A stretch of 64,000 bases of DNA from Cardiocondyla obscurior (GCF_019399895.1 NC_091872.1:5774395-5838394), one strand, 5' to 3'. Shown: positions 1-12,020, counted from the first letter of the stretch. Translations and numbers: made by a program. Notes: generated by a model not told the origin, from the sequence alone.

Positions 1-2450
1 AGATGCGAGAGAAGAGGCAAAAATTATTTCTGCATTGAAAAGAAGCGGAAGAACGTGGATACGTCTGCCGTCGTTTTAGCAAAAGAAACGATACTGTTAT
101 ACATATTATAAAAATATATGCTATTACCCTTAGAAATAAACCCGTATATAAAAAATTTACCAAATAAAATAAAATACGCGAGTAAAAATAAGCAGCTACT
201 TCAGCATTAATTCGTTGCCTTTTGAATTCTTTGTCGGGTTGTGAATCAGTCGAGTTTATTCTTGCGTTTTGATTTTTTACGCGATTAAGTTGGAAAATTA
301 AAGAAAAAAAAAAAAAAAAGAAAGAGTGTATATAAACCGTAAGAAAGTATAATCAACCTTATTTTGCATGTCGAATTGCCTCTCTTTTAGCTTCAACGCA
401 CGCACGATGAGGTTACTTACATTTACATCTCACGGACCGGAGTAAGATTGATAATACCGCCGAAGACGAATTATGGCACGACGCTCTTCCCCCTTTCTAT
501 TTAATTCGTCTGTTACTTAATAATTCAGCGCCCGCGGAGAATTTCAAACCAGCTATTTAATTCCTCAACCTCCGTGACCCCCGTCACATCTATCAGTCGT
601 ATTCCTCTTTCTTATGCTACACTATTTTAGCGGAATATATGAAATTTTAATATACCATCATATTTAGATGACATCATGACGAAGAATCTGTAGCTATTAC
701 CATATTATCTGTAGCTTATGTCATATTTCGTAGCTTCATAGAATAAGTTTCAAAGGAGAGCATTGTCCCCGGGGTAATGGAAGATTGACTTTTTAATAAA
801 AACCGTTTCTTTTAAAATAGAGCACATCTTCTTATAAAATACGCGCGTAAAAATTATAAAAAATTTTAAGTGCAAATCTGAAATTAAAAAAAAAATAATA
901 TACTGTGAACAGAATTAAATTAATTTATACACATAACTTTTTGTAAATGTTAGTCTATATAAATAGTCCTTTGATTAGACGGTTTAACAGGTTTGTGTTA
1001 AATTAATTAGATTAAAAATTTAATTATTTAACAGGATATATTCCATCAAAATTTATTTATCGCTCGCGTGTCGGCAGCCACCGATGAAAAGTTGAACACG
1101 GTTTATTTCAAAAAGCGGACAATGCAGTGAATGCACATTTCACTTGCATACTTCTCTCTGTTTGCAACAATCGTTTGATTGACGTGAAACGCTGAGCGTT
1201 ACATGACTTTCATCAGCAGAATGCGGTAGATCAAAAGAAGTGAATAAGAGCAGTGGAGCAGTCGATCATTTGATGGGATTAGTTTGCCATTTCTTGCCTC
1301 TTTCTCTTGCTTTATCTGGCTCTCATTATTCTCGCTTTTTTCTTTTTTTTCTGCGCAGCTCGCATATTTGCGAAGCTGTAGGTAATATTTGCAAATTACA
1401 AGACACGATTTTAACATTTACACAAACTTGTAATGATTATTGCATTTTTTTTTGCACAGCTGACCGATCGACTAAGTGATTAACATGAGCAAAAAGCGAA
1501 AATAAGAAATTTACAATTGTCATCGAATTGCAATTGCAAAATTCATACTTACACATGACGTACATACTGAAAACGCGCTCGTTTCTCGTCTGCCACATTT
1601 CTCGTACGAAAGATCTTCACAAAAGAGTTCGTATATCCTCGGTGCGTCTTTGCAAGCTCGCATAGCTCTCGTTAAACGGAACGAGAGTTGTGCGAGAAAG
1701 CGGAAAGCGAAATGCAGTCAATAATACCGAAACAAGAATCGTCGGGTTTCAATATTACTTCGGGCAAGAAGTTATAATGTTTACGTATATGCACATATGA
1801 CGTTTCTTTTGATCGTGTTCTGTATTCACGTTGCATACATTTACTCAATAAATACAAGATAAACTAAAAGCACGGCGTTAGCGGAGCGCTGAAATAATTC
1901 GAATGTTAATTACCACTTTTTTCCTTGACGGAAAAACAATAAGTTTGATTATAATTATAACATGTTCGGGCCACGTAGGGTTTTTGTTAAATTATAAAAT
2001 AATATGTTGCTTTCATAACAAATGTTTCTTTTTGTTCTTTAGGCAGCAACATTGACGTTGGCGATAAAATATAATTTTTTTTCTTTTTTGTAATATATTG
2101 TATTTAATATTACAAAGCACGCGTTTCGCGCATTATTTACTCCTGCTTCATTTACGTTAAAGAGAACCGTTTAACATTTATTAAATTTCAGCAATAAAAA
2201 ACGGATTTACACATATATCTTACAGAATATTTTAAATACTTTTCATCCTTTAAATAGAATTTATATCACGCAAATATTACTAAATTAATTTTCTTTGGTT
2301 AATTAAGTAAATTATAACTGATTGATTTAATATATCAAATACCGCGATGAATTCATTAGTTACAGTTTCATGATGCATTAAACTTAACATTTAATTAATA
2401 TTTCATATAATATTTGGTGTATAATTTCTATTTTAACATTTTTTTATTTT
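1..2450. other. AT-rich non-coding DNA
   Basis: I see no gene here. The sequence is AT-rich with an A16 run at 304-319 and short CpG-richer patches near 380-560 and 1560-1700. A pyrimidine stretch ending in TTCTTTAG near 2028-2042 looks like a 3' splice acceptor, but no convincing donor follows. The three open frames of 60 to 80 codons in this stretch have no recognisable motifs. Confidence 0.7.
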
Positions 2451-2454
2451 TTAG

Positions 2455-2493
2455 CGACTGGAACGGACAAAGACGCTGAACTTCAAAGCATTT
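2455..2493 (+). other. candidate 39-nt micro-exon before the cassette array
   Basis: A T-rich tract ending TTTTTTAG (AG at 2453-2454) is followed after 39 nt by the donor GTAAGT at 2494. The interval is a multiple of three and open in its first frame (RLERTKTLNFKAF). It lies just upstream of three related cassettes that also end in GTAAGT, which raises its credibility. Such pairs arise by chance in T-rich DNA, so this remains a candidate. Confidence 0.25.
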
Positions 2494-2540
2494 GTAAGTG
2501 CGCGCGGCACATGCGCGATGCATCGTGCGCACTTACGAGT

Positions 2541-2810
2541 CTTGCGACCATTTCTGTTTCTTTTCCCTGCTGGACACCGACCATGCAACACTTACGCAAG
2601 AGCCGCTCCGCTCGCTTCGAAATTTTACGCACATTGGACGGACGAAGGATCGATCCCGACGCAAATTACCTATTCCTGTCCATCCTCTGCACGCGAGGAG
2701 TACCCGCGACCACTTTCTCTGTCTTTAAAGTAAGTCATACTTCCATTTGTACGCTCGTTACATTTACTCCTCTCGGTCGATGCTTTGACCAAAGAATCAA
2801 TTAATTAAAT
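2541..2810 (+). repeat. cassette A of a diverged three-copy repeat
   Basis: First of three clearly related segments. It carries in order a pyrimidine-rich stretch (2550-2570), the motif CACTTACGCAAGAG, a middle region open in one frame (LRKSRSARF then ILRT, GRR, NYL, TTFSVFK), then TTTAAA followed by the donor GTAAGT at 2730-2735 and a conserved tail beginning with CATACTTCCATTTGTACGC. The acceptor AG seen in the other two copies is not present here (CTGCTGG instead). A further shared block lies at about 2859-2923. It may be a duplicated exon or a decaying element. No protein family was recognised. Confidence 0.7.
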
Positions 2811-3109
2811 TCTCTTCGATCAAGCTCCGTGCAAGCTCATCGAAGATTAATGTCAAGCTGCCAACAGCGTATCTGCCGGCTACTGATATTCTACAACACG
2901 GCCGACAGAAATATCGCGGGCAGTTCCGAAGGTTAATTGTCGATAATTTCAATCGGATCTCGCTCGAAGTGGGATCTCATTGACGAGAACCGCGAAATAT
3001 ATAACATCTAAGTGCTCGTAATATACTCAGGGTGTTCTTGAGTCTAATATTTGCCTGAACTTTTTTGCGTAGCGCGAGGAAAAGTTGCAGCAGTGACAGC
3101 ACATGTGAA

Positions 3110-3362
3110 CTTGCAACATTTTCCTTCCTTTCCCCGCCAGCTACTGACTTCATTACACTACGCAAGAAACGTCCCGGAATTCTACGCACATTTTACGGAC
3201 GAAGAAGCAACCTCGCCGTAAACTACTTACTCCAGTCCACTCTCTGTATACGAAGAGTACTTACGACCATCTTCTCTATCTTTAAAGTAAGTTATACTAC
3301 CATTTATACAGTCGTTACATTCACTCCTCTCGATTGATTGCCTTAACCAACAAATTATTTAA
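3110..3362 (+). repeat. cassette B, with acceptor, open frame and donor
   Basis: Second copy, and the best formed. The pyrimidine tract TTTTCCTTCCTTTCCCCGCCAG supplies an acceptor AG at 3139-3140. The putative exon 3141-3286 is 146 nt and fully open: two bases completing a split codon, then 48 codons, ending in phase 0 at TTTAAA before the donor GTAAGT at 3287-3292. In the shared frame it aligns with cassette A (LRK, ILRT, GRR, NYL, S-LC-R, FSIFK), and the length difference in the aligned part is a multiple of three. The intronic tail after the donor is also conserved. The product is unknown. Confidence 0.65.
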
Positions 3363-3385
3363 TTTTTTTTCTTTTTAATTTCTAG

Positions 3386-3723
3386 CTGCTAACAGCGTTT
3401 CTACCGGCCGCCGACCACGCAAGACTTACGTAAGACTCTTCGTTCGTTCCGGAGTTTTTCACGCATTTGACAGAGAAAAATGTAACTTCGACGTACTCCA
3501 CCTACTTTTGTCCCTAATTTAAATGTGGAGAGTACCTGCAATCACCTTTTCTGTTTTAAAAGTAAGTTATATTTCCATTTATACGCTCGTTATATTCACT
3601 CTTGTCGGTCGATTGTTTTAACCAATGAATTAATTATTTAAATTTTCTAAAATCTCCAGATACCAGCAGTATTTCTGTCAGCCCTCGATATTCTATAACG
3701 CGGACAGCAGAAATATTAATATG
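3386..3723 (+). repeat. cassette C, with disrupted reading frame
   Basis: Third copy. It follows a strong acceptor (TTTTTTTTCTTTTTAATTTCTAG, AG at 3384-3385) and ends its exon-like part at 3561 before GTAAGT at 3562-3567. The tail again matches (ATTTCCATTTATACGCTCGTTA). In the frame shared by copies A and B this copy contains stop codons, so it cannot encode the same peptide intact. Its start resembles the block that closes cassette A near 2859, so the units abut. The terminal block at about 3664-3723 matches 2859-2923. Confidence 0.65.
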
Positions 3724-3885
3724 TAACGCGTTATCACTGCGTAGCGGACACAAGTCATGACACCAGCGGTTCTACAACTTGAGCGGCACAAGAAGTGCGA
3801 AGGGATCGAGCAGCGAAGGCGGTGAAAGAGGACTGAGTGGACCAATTACTATTGCTGTGTAAACTCCGCCACTACTCATCGAATG
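3660..3885 (+). other. candidate 5' exon ending in ATG|GTGAGT
   Basis: The acceptor CTAAAATCTCCAG (AG at 3658-3659) opens a 226-nt interval that closes exactly at ATG (3883-3885), followed at once by the near-ideal donor GTGAGTCAG. The interval holds purine-rich, moderately CpG-rich sequence with several stops in all frames, as expected of a 5' untranslated exon whose last three bases would be a start codon. An exon at 61817-61878 ends in the same way. No coding continuation can be identified within the window. Confidence 0.35.
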
Positions 3886-6700
3886 GTGAGTCAGTAATAT
3901 TTTATTATAATACTAACACTATAGAAAATCTATTATTCGTTAAACTACTTCGTTAAACTATTCGTTAAAAAAGTAAATTAATATTAATATATTATATAAA
4001 TGGATCATCGTGGCAGTAAACTATTAAAATTTTGTGTTGTAATTGTCCCTGGGTTAGAATAACGGGTATCGCGTAAGAAAATTATATTGTATAATCGGAA
4101 GCCCGTTAAATTAATTTCTGCTATATCCGTTTAATTTATCTGTCAGTTCTGTCGACACGGACAAATTGACAGAAGCCGCGACCGGCTTTGCGGTGAATCT
4201 AGCTTACATTGTAAAGTTCAGCGAACGATTATTACGTTATCAATGTGATGGTTCATAATTTTCGCACGATCCGCCAGTAATCAATTATGCGTTATTCAAT
4301 GATTACCGATGATATTGTAACCGCAACATTGTTTTATTTAATAATGCTTTAGTATTCGGGTTCCGATAGTATAATTTTCATAAGAATCCGCGTGTCAACT
4401 ACCGAATATTTTGCAAATAATATTTCAACTTTAAGTAATATTTAATATATACATATATATGAATAATTTTCAGTAAACTAGTAATATATATAACGCGCGT
4501 AATTGAAATTAATATTTAGTATACGACTTCTGAAGTGTAATCGCTGCCAAATTTTATCACGTGTGATCGATATCAAAGGGTACGAGTACGGCTGTCGAAA
4601 GTGTGCTTTTATTCGTTTTCACTGCGGAATGGTGCATTCGAGCGGGAATTCTTGCATCCAGGAACAGCGTATATTGGCATTGTGGATGCACTCTTTGAAA
4701 GCACTGGCAGTCGCGCGTTCCTAAAATTTCGGGAGGTAATCTTGCGGAAAATACTTTCGCCGCGCAATGCGATGACGCGTGATTATCCCGAAGAAATTTT
4801 ATTTGCCGGTATTGGCGATTGGATCGGCTGATTGATTAACCTCTTTGTTATCTGTCGGCTTTACAGTAAAAGGTATTTGCGAATAAATTTTTATCCAGAC
4901 TCCCGAACGTTTTCCATTGACGATTTTGTTTCCGTTCTGTAATGTCCGAATAATACCACGGATTCTATTATTTTGCGAGCTTTGCACACTTTTAATGCAG
5001 TTATTATATATTTTTCTAAAAATATTGCGCAGAGTTTTGCCACTGAAAATATTTGATAAGAGTAGAATGCTACATGTGTTACGGTAAAAGTTTTCGAATA
5101 TAGACGTTTAGATATTTACAACGAAGTACATATCGAGGATTTAATGATACAGCGGCATTTGGCGCCGGTGTTTCCTCGAGAATTTGGAATAATTTTCACA
5201 GAGTTACATTTTCTGCTTTGCGGAGATAAATCGTTTTTGCTTTCGTCGACGTTACAAAGTTGGTTCGAAAACCGCATGTAGCTCGCAGAATTCCGCGGCG
5301 GGTTGCTAGAACCGAAGTCGATGCGTTAACAAAATTTAATCTGTAAACGTAATACTTGATTTCCGCGTTCTCCAAATGGTATACAGAGAAGTTAAAGCCG
5401 GACTTACAATCGTAAGCGAGGATTAAGATAAGCTTATGACGAGGAGCGGGGAATTATAATTACCTAAATTTTACCTGCTCAGGCCGAGTGATTACGGAGA
5501 CTTCTGAGCTTCTCAATTAATTTTCCGAAGCCGAATAAATTGTACGGCGAGCCGAAATTATAAGTTCCGCTAAAGGATAAACTTTCATTTTGCACTCGGA
5601 TATGTTTATAAGCGGATCCAGTCCTCCGGTTTCGTTACTTCTGCGAAAAGTTAGCACTTCTTGCGCGACGTATCAATTAAATTAAAATTGTATTGGTATA
5701 ATAGAATTTTAATTGCTTAATTTGTCATCTTTTCCCGCTTGCCTCTCGAATGTGGCTTCACGGTTGAAATATCTTGGCCGACCAAGGGAGTTTACATTTA
5801 ATTTGTTAGTCAAGTGGCTTAAGTCTCGCTTTTATTTAAAAACGTTCTTCTGTATGGCATTAAAAAAACAACCGATTCTAAAAAATTGTTACATCTGTCT
5901 TGTCTGCCGGGTGGGCGAAACGCGGGCGCAGATCAACCGAAATGCTAAACGGGGGGGCCAGCTGAAACCGCGCGCGGTGTTATTCATTGCGCTTTTCAAG
6001 AGGCACGCTATATTTCTCGTCCAGTCAAGACCCGGATTACTCGGAATGAACAGTCGAAAGCGTGGCCCACAGAGGGGTGGGCTTACTCGTCGTTACGACA
6101 AAACATGAAATACGCGTTAAGCCTTTGCGAAAATGACTTTGCTAGAATAAACGCGTCACGGTGCGCACCCCCTTTCTCCCTGTAAATAAGGAAGCGAAAT
6201 GTTTCCGGTATAATGCACCGGGATATCGTCAGCAAGCGCAATATTGCAAACGAGACAAATACACCTCTGCGCAGAGTTTCGCGACATCGCTCGAAAGTGC
6301 ATGATTAAAAAAAAAAAAAATTAAATTAAATTAAATTAAATCACGGAAAAGCAGTTCTCGCTTGTTATTTAAATGATGATTATTCGCATGCGAAACACGA
6401 AATAAAATTTAATCGAAACACTGATAAACTTCGTTTCACACGCGTGTATAGAAATGCGTACAAATTTTTACAATTATTTTTGCGTTCGGTGTTGTATCCT
6501 ATTCAGTTTCATATTTTATTTATGCTCATTTTTAATGCATATGTTAAACGCAAATGTGTAGGGTTAATCTCAGATGTTTTTTTATATTTATTTGTAACGG
6601 GTCAGTCCTAGATACTTCGTCTTTCGATTACGACTCGCCGGTGGTTAAGTAAAAGAACCTAAGACTACGTCAGACCGGCCGAGCAACGCGCTAAAGAAAA
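3886..6700. other. intron or intergenic DNA, no gene seen
   Basis: Mostly AT-rich sequence with CpG-richer patches around 4690-4780, 5400-5560 and 5920-6080. Open frames at 4503-4831 and 5713-6108 begin at TTG or lack any recognisable motif, and I treat them as chance. An A13 run followed by four TTAAA pentamers lies at 6307-6340. Confidence 0.6.
6307..6340. repeat. poly-A plus (TTAAA)n microsatellite
   Basis: Thirteen A residues (6307-6319) are followed by four tandem copies of TTAAA (6320-6340). This is a simple sequence repeat with no other feature attached. Confidence 0.9.
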
Positions 6701-6718
6701 GCCACCGCGTTTTCTTAC

Positions 6719-6774
6719 CTCGCGCGGATATTGAATGCTAATTCAATTTTGTACGATGTGTGCTGGGGACGTAA
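6719..6774 (-). other. candidate 56-nt exon
   Basis: On the - strand an acceptor (ATACTTTCCTTTAG) precedes 56 nt that end in CGCGAG followed by the strong donor GTAAGA. Only one of the three frames is open, reading LRPQHTSYKIELAFNIRA; the other two are stopped. The peptide was not recognised. Partner exons were not found nearby, so it is a splice-site-based candidate only. Confidence 0.2.
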
Positions 6775-8360
6775 CTAAAGGAAAGTATTATCAATGGACA
6801 CAATAAGGGCGGCGCGAGTGTATCGCGAGCGTGCGCCGGATTTAAAATGTAAATCACGTACATGCGCGTACACGTTAATGCGTAATTAAATGTTAATGTA
6901 TTCCGCAAGCAAAAACGAGAGAGGGAGAGCTAAAGAGAAAGGGAGGGAGAGAGAAAATGTGCACAAATTAATATGTTCGCGAGGCTGGGTTAATTATCCC
7001 GCGTGTTTCCGTTCGCTCAAAGGTTCTTTCGAAATTACTAGCATGACTTGGCATGATTCTAAATGGCTTAAACGTTAGGTATATTTTTATACCTTTCACG
7101 CAGTGCTGGCATTTATTATTACGATATAATTACCACGGACGTATCCTTTATTCCGCGGGCGTTTGGAATTTACTAAAGAACATTCTGTTCATTTTATTAA
7201 CCATGGAGGTTTTAAGATACGCTTTTCAAACAATTCGGTTAAAAAAAAAATTATTTTTCGATGTCACAGATGTTAAAGTTGCATAAAAACAAAATCTATT
7301 AAAGGAATTTAACTTTCTCATGGTATTTTACTAATTGTTTAAAAGTAAAATACCTATAAAAAACAGAAGCAAAATTATTATAGAGAAATTAATTGGTTTA
7401 TATTTATATATATATTTTTTTATATTTATTTTACATGCGGAAGGTAAAATTTAACTTCTGGAATTTGAGATTCTCTGTTAAAAGTTAAAAAATATATTCG
7501 TTAACAAGAATATAATTAAAATTTGCAATATTGGCTTTCATATAGAAATCTTAGATTAATTTATCGAAATTTAAAGTTATTTTTAATAATAAAACTGTTT
7601 TATTATTTATTATTATTAATAAAAAATTTGTACGCAATTGCTTTGCCGGTCAGTAACAAATAAAATTAACGCGAAAGAATTTTTCGATAATATCTCATTT
7701 TCGACGTGTGTTTCTCATTTGAATTGTTAAAAGATCTTTAGAGAAAATACTGCTTGCAATGTGATCCAACTACAAATCGTTCCATATAATGGTTGAATTT
7801 AATTACCATTTACTGCTTTATTGGTATGTGCATCGATAGCATTTGCGGCGCATCGAAAGCGCGAAATCGTGAAAGCTCTCTGCTTAATTGGCCAACCTGA
7901 AACGCTGCGGACTGCACGAAGAATGCGTGTGTGCTTCTGGCATGGTTTCGCTAATATTTTTTTTTTTCGCGTAATTGTGTGGATTTACCTTTACTATCGA
8001 AACATAATAAATTTAACACCAATAACGATCACATTGGCGTTTATTTGAACGGTCAATATTAATGCTTTTTATTTGCCGAATATTTATCTCAAAAAAAAAA
8101 AAAAAAAAAATTATGTCCTGTTTCTCTTGTGTTATACGCGTCGTATCTTATCACCTGTAAAATGGAGCTTCTTCGCTCGTTATTCGCGCAGTTCAAGGTA
8201 CGTCCCAGACGTCGCCGTTATTGACGATTTTAACGGGCGTTTTGCCGATGAAAGGTGTTTCACCCGCCATATTTCTCAACTACTGAACCGAAAGAAGTGA
8301 CGGGATTGAACGCAAGAACGAGTAAAATCATAGGATCAATCAGAATTTTTTTTCTTTCTA
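6775..8360. other. AT-rich non-coding DNA
   Basis: A purine-rich GA tract lies at about 6907-6957. Between 7300 and 7740 the sequence is very AT-rich with a TATA-type stretch near 7405-7430. An A20 run occupies 8091-8110. I found no credible gene. Confidence 0.65.
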
Positions 8361-8364
8361 CAAG

Positions 8365-8397
8365 ATCGCGTTTTTCTTCGTGATAACAATGGAAAAA
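8365..8397 (+). other. candidate 33-nt micro-exon containing ATGGAAAAA
   Basis: A T/C tract ending TTTCTTTCTACAAG (AG at 8363-8364) is followed 33 nt later by the donor GTGAGTC at 8398. The interval ends with an ATG codon and two further codons (M-E-K) in phase 0. This is a chance-prone micro-exon spacing, so confidence is low. Confidence 0.12.
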
Positions 8398-8691
8398 GTG
8401 AGTCTCGCCATAAATTCAGTCTGGACGATATCTCGTGCAATGTGTCATATCTCGAGAGGCGGTTGTAGAGTTTTATAAGCGCTCGATTCTATCCTGCTTC
8501 GTAATGCGTGTTTCTAATCGCGGATTTTTATAAGCGCAATTTTTTTAACGTGTATTTCTGTAAGGTCCACTGCCGCCCGCGTGGTACGCCGTTATGATTT
8601 GGACCTTCATACAAAGAAATGGGAGACGCACGCCCGGGATATTCGGTGCATTTGTATTCATAGGCAAACACCCATTACCGCCTCCTCCTAG

Positions 8692-8736
8692 AGGGTGCAC
8701 TTATTTTTCTTACTCGCTTTTCCATTAAACTCCAAG
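8692..8736 (+). other. candidate 45-nt micro-exon
   Basis: The acceptor CCGCCTCCTCCTAG (AG at 8690-8691) and the donor AAG|GTGAGG at 8737 enclose 45 nt. The first frame is open and hydrophobic (RVHLFFLLAFPLNSK). The hydrophobic run reflects the T/C-rich composition and need not mean a membrane segment. Confidence 0.15.
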
Positions 8737-9239
8737 GTGAGGCCTAACTTAAAGGGGTAATATATTCCCCTCTCTTTGTTACGGACGACTAAATTACGTG
8801 GTACTCTACCGGCAATTACCAAGTCAGCAACCCATTAGGTGAAGTATGCTCCGATGAGGAGGCACTGCGCTGAAATCTTTCTGCCCGGAATATAAAATTA
8901 AGCAGGCAGCCCGATACTCTTGAGAAGGGACACGCGGGAGAGACAGAGAGAGAAAGAGAGAGCGCAATGGAGAGACGAATGGAAGAAAGAGCTGCGACGA
9001 CGAGAAAGATATAGAGTCAAAGAAGCTGCAAATTGCAATTAATTACGTTCATTCGAGTCCCGGCGATTCGGCAAAGCGACGTTACTTGTAGTAGATTACG
9101 ACGAATCTCGCGGCGTATCGGAAATGTATTTCATGCCGCGATGGTTATTCGATAACGCGGTCATAATTAGCGAGCGTCGTTTCTGTCGAACGTATGAAGA
9201 TTATCCGGTGAAGAGCACGTTCATCACCCGGCGAAATTG

Positions 9240-9640
9240 TCGCGCGCCGACAGCAAAAACAGAGGCGAGGACACACTCTCTCGCTGCCTCGTCCTCCCTG
9301 TTATAACATAGCGCCATTTTTATAACAGATGACCCGTCGGTCCGGATGCTGTGCCGGACGGGCACCGACAAATACCCACGCCGCCACTGTAAAGTTTCGG
9401 GCTGGGCGCGGTCTGGGAGGAGAAAAAAAAAAAAGACGGGAGGGTAAAAAAAAATAGAGAACCAGGTCTCATAAATATTTAACGACTAAAGCTGCAGCCC
9501 GCACCGCGAATTTTATACCGCCCTCGTTGTTTCTCGTCGGCTCCAACGAAAAAGAGGAACCGGAATACTTTCCGTCGCTGCCCTTAAGCAAGCCTTCGCC
9601 GAAGGGTAACACCGGGACCGTTTTATTCGGCGCGGAAATG
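9240..9640. other. CpG-rich block
   Basis: A GC-richer block with many CpG dinucleotides lies in AT-rich surroundings. It includes an imperfect inverted repeat at 9333-9369 and a short purine tract at about 9417-9460. It could be regulatory, but no core promoter motif is clear. Confidence 0.35.
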
Positions 9641-9702
9641 TACGCTTTCTGATGCGGTCGTCATGTGTACACCTTGGTCTGCGTCGAATTAATTACTTTC
9701 AG

Positions 9703-9713
9703 CCCCCCCCCCC
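9703..9713. repeat. poly-C run
   Basis: Eleven consecutive C residues are followed by a C/T-rich stretch. Long C runs are rare in this window. Confidence 0.85.
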
Positions 9714-10468
9714 TTCTCCTTCCCTGCCGTCGTTTAGGTAAAGGGTGGCGGTGCCTAAAGTACAGAAGTATTATTCGAGTCCACTTCATACGGCAGTTTA
9801 TTTTCATTCCGTTCCGTTTTCACTTTTGCGACATTTTTCCACTGCTTTTTCCGGTGACAAGCGGAGGCTTATAGATGCTGTTGTCGCGGATTAAAATTCT
9901 CAGGCCATTTGCATTTTACAATTTTCTCGCGAGAGCGAGAGCACGATCGCCGATACGAACGCCGGCTCCTTCGTTTCGCGGGGACATTTATATCTTGGTC
10001 CCGCTGTTTTCAAGCAAACTTTTACGTTTGCAAGCGGCTAACGAAGGGACCGCGATGAAAACGCTCACAGCGATACCATCATCTCGCGCAAAAAGTTTTA
10101 CTAAAGGTAGAGGAGCAAGCTGAGTTAACGTTACGTTTATAAATTAAAGTGTCTAATTAATGTTAAAATAAAAAATAAAAATAATTATTAAAAATTAATT
10201 AATACAACGTGTGACAGATGTATGGATATCTACCAGGGTGGTATTATATTGATTATCTGTATCGAAAAGCCACGATGTTCCAATTTTCTGGCGAACGGTG
10301 CGCGGTAAAGCTTCTACTTACAACTTTTCGCCGATAAATATGCATGGAAAGCGCGGTTTCGGTCCGTTAAATCACATCGCTGGAAGAGCGAAAATTGTCT
10401 TGGGGAAAAAGAAAACGGGTAAGCAGACCGTGTGGGCACCTGGGGAGGTCGCACAGCATCCGACTTAC

Positions 10469-10509
10469 CGATCCCGGGTTCAGTGTACGTGCATCGGTAC
10501 ATGGAATAG
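10469..10509 (-). other. candidate 41-nt micro-exon
   Basis: On the - strand the pyrimidine-rich acceptor TTCTTTCACCCCGCTCAG leads into 41 nt that end GGATCG, followed by the donor GTAAGTCGG. Two of the three frames are open across it. There is no recognised peptide and no partner exon nearby. Confidence 0.18.
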
Positions 10510-10550
10510 CTGAGCGGGGTGAAAGAATATTTTGCGGGGGATATTTCTAA

Positions 10551-10570
10551 AGAGAGAGAGAGAGAGAGAG
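10551..10570. repeat. (AG)10 microsatellite
   Basis: Ten uninterrupted AG dinucleotides are followed by a further purine tract to about 10578. Confidence 0.92.
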
Positions 10571-11033
10571 AAAAAGAGGATTTTTCGTTCGGGAATGTTG
10601 AAACGTGACGCCATCACGGCTATCTGAGAAGAACATCTGATCGTCGATACTGTTTCTGCCAAAAAGAGTTTTGGCTTTAAAATTTATCATTAAGATCGAA
10701 CGGGCGATCACTTTTCCAGTATCGATTGTGATAGATATACATAAAATTGCACATAAATAATATAATAAAAATATTACTTTATTACGGAGTAATTTTCACG
10801 CAAAAAAAAAGGACGGCGCAGCGAACTTCCGTCTATTTAGATCGCAAAAATATTTATATCGATAGAACGGCGGTCGACGTTGCATAATTACTGGCTATGA
10901 GTTTTGCATCGGGAAAGCCGATCGGTGAATAGTGGCCGCGAGATTGTGCTCCGATGGTGTAAATATTTTAGAATACCGTTCGAAGGCTCCATGCATTTTA
11001 GATCGTCTGGTTTTACATTCCGCAGCCTACCTA

Positions 11034-11104
11034 CTCTCTCTCTCTTTCTCACTCTCTTTATCTCTCGCATTCTCCCTTGCTTTCTCTCTTTCTCTCTCCC
11101 CCTC
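11034..11104. repeat. CT-rich pyrimidine tract
   Basis: About 70 bases of nearly pure pyrimidine on the + strand, based on CTCT and TTTCTC units and including one CTCTCGCATTCTC block. The same block is repeated in a tract near the right end (63272-63334). Confidence 0.85.
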
Positions 11105-12020
11105 GACGTATCCAGATTCTGCCGAGGATCGACCCGTCTCTCGCGTTGCATGAACAGAGCCTCTTGTAATGCAATATCCTTCGAAATGATTCGCTTTCAC
11201 GGCACGCGTACCATCGTAGCCCGGTTTTCTTGCGCGTTAAATATGCGAAACCGAATATTCTTCGAGCGCTGGTGCACTTTGTGCAGCGAGTCTTTAATTA
11301 CTTTGCGAAAAGATTGAACTTTGTCACCGATGTGGTCCGCACAGTAATTCGATACACGGGGCGGCGAAGACAACGCTTTTAATCCGTTATTGATCCTTAC
11401 GAGGTATTGTCGCGCAAAGGATACATCTAGATATACATAGAGGATCAGCTAACCCGATAGGAAATTCGTACGTTCAGTTTCGAGTGAAAATTTTACACGA
11501 CTGACAAAAAAAAATACGTTGGGTGATCTAGCATAATTTCTCTTTAATTATTTCGACATCAAATAATATTTGGCTATAAAGTATAAGTATTATATAAAAA
11601 TTAAATTAATTAAATAGCAAAAGTTATAAAAAAAGATTATTGCGAAAATTAATTAAGTGGTGTATTTTAATTTTATATCGCACTTCGTAATTGTATTGTC
11701 TCGCGGATATTTTCAATAAAATCTTATCTCTATATAATTTAGTAAAAATTTTCATCTAGTTCAGTTCGCCGATCGATAAATTGGTGCTTTGGAGAGAAAA
11801 ACACGGGAGAATTTCATTATAAACCCCTTTTTTCCTATTATTTATCAAAAGATATATTTTATATCCTTTTAGTTTTTATAGCTTTTTTTCTTTCACTGTA
11901 TATATTTATTTCCTTTTTTTTATTTTATTTTTTTTTTAATAAAGTTATGGCAATCGATAATATCTCGTATTATTATAAATCAATTTAGTACGGCCACTGC
12001 GCGGGAGTACAAAGATCGAT
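11105..12020. other. non-coding DNA
   Basis: Nothing recognisable was found. CpG-rich until about 11480, then AT-rich with a long T-rich stretch at about 11878-11939. The open frame at 10904-11317 is mostly a translation of the CT tract. Confidence 0.65.

Noticed and set aside
9050..9065. TTCGAGTCCCGG, resembling a tRNA T-arm
   Set aside because: There is no A-box at the right distance upstream and no acceptor-stem pairing.
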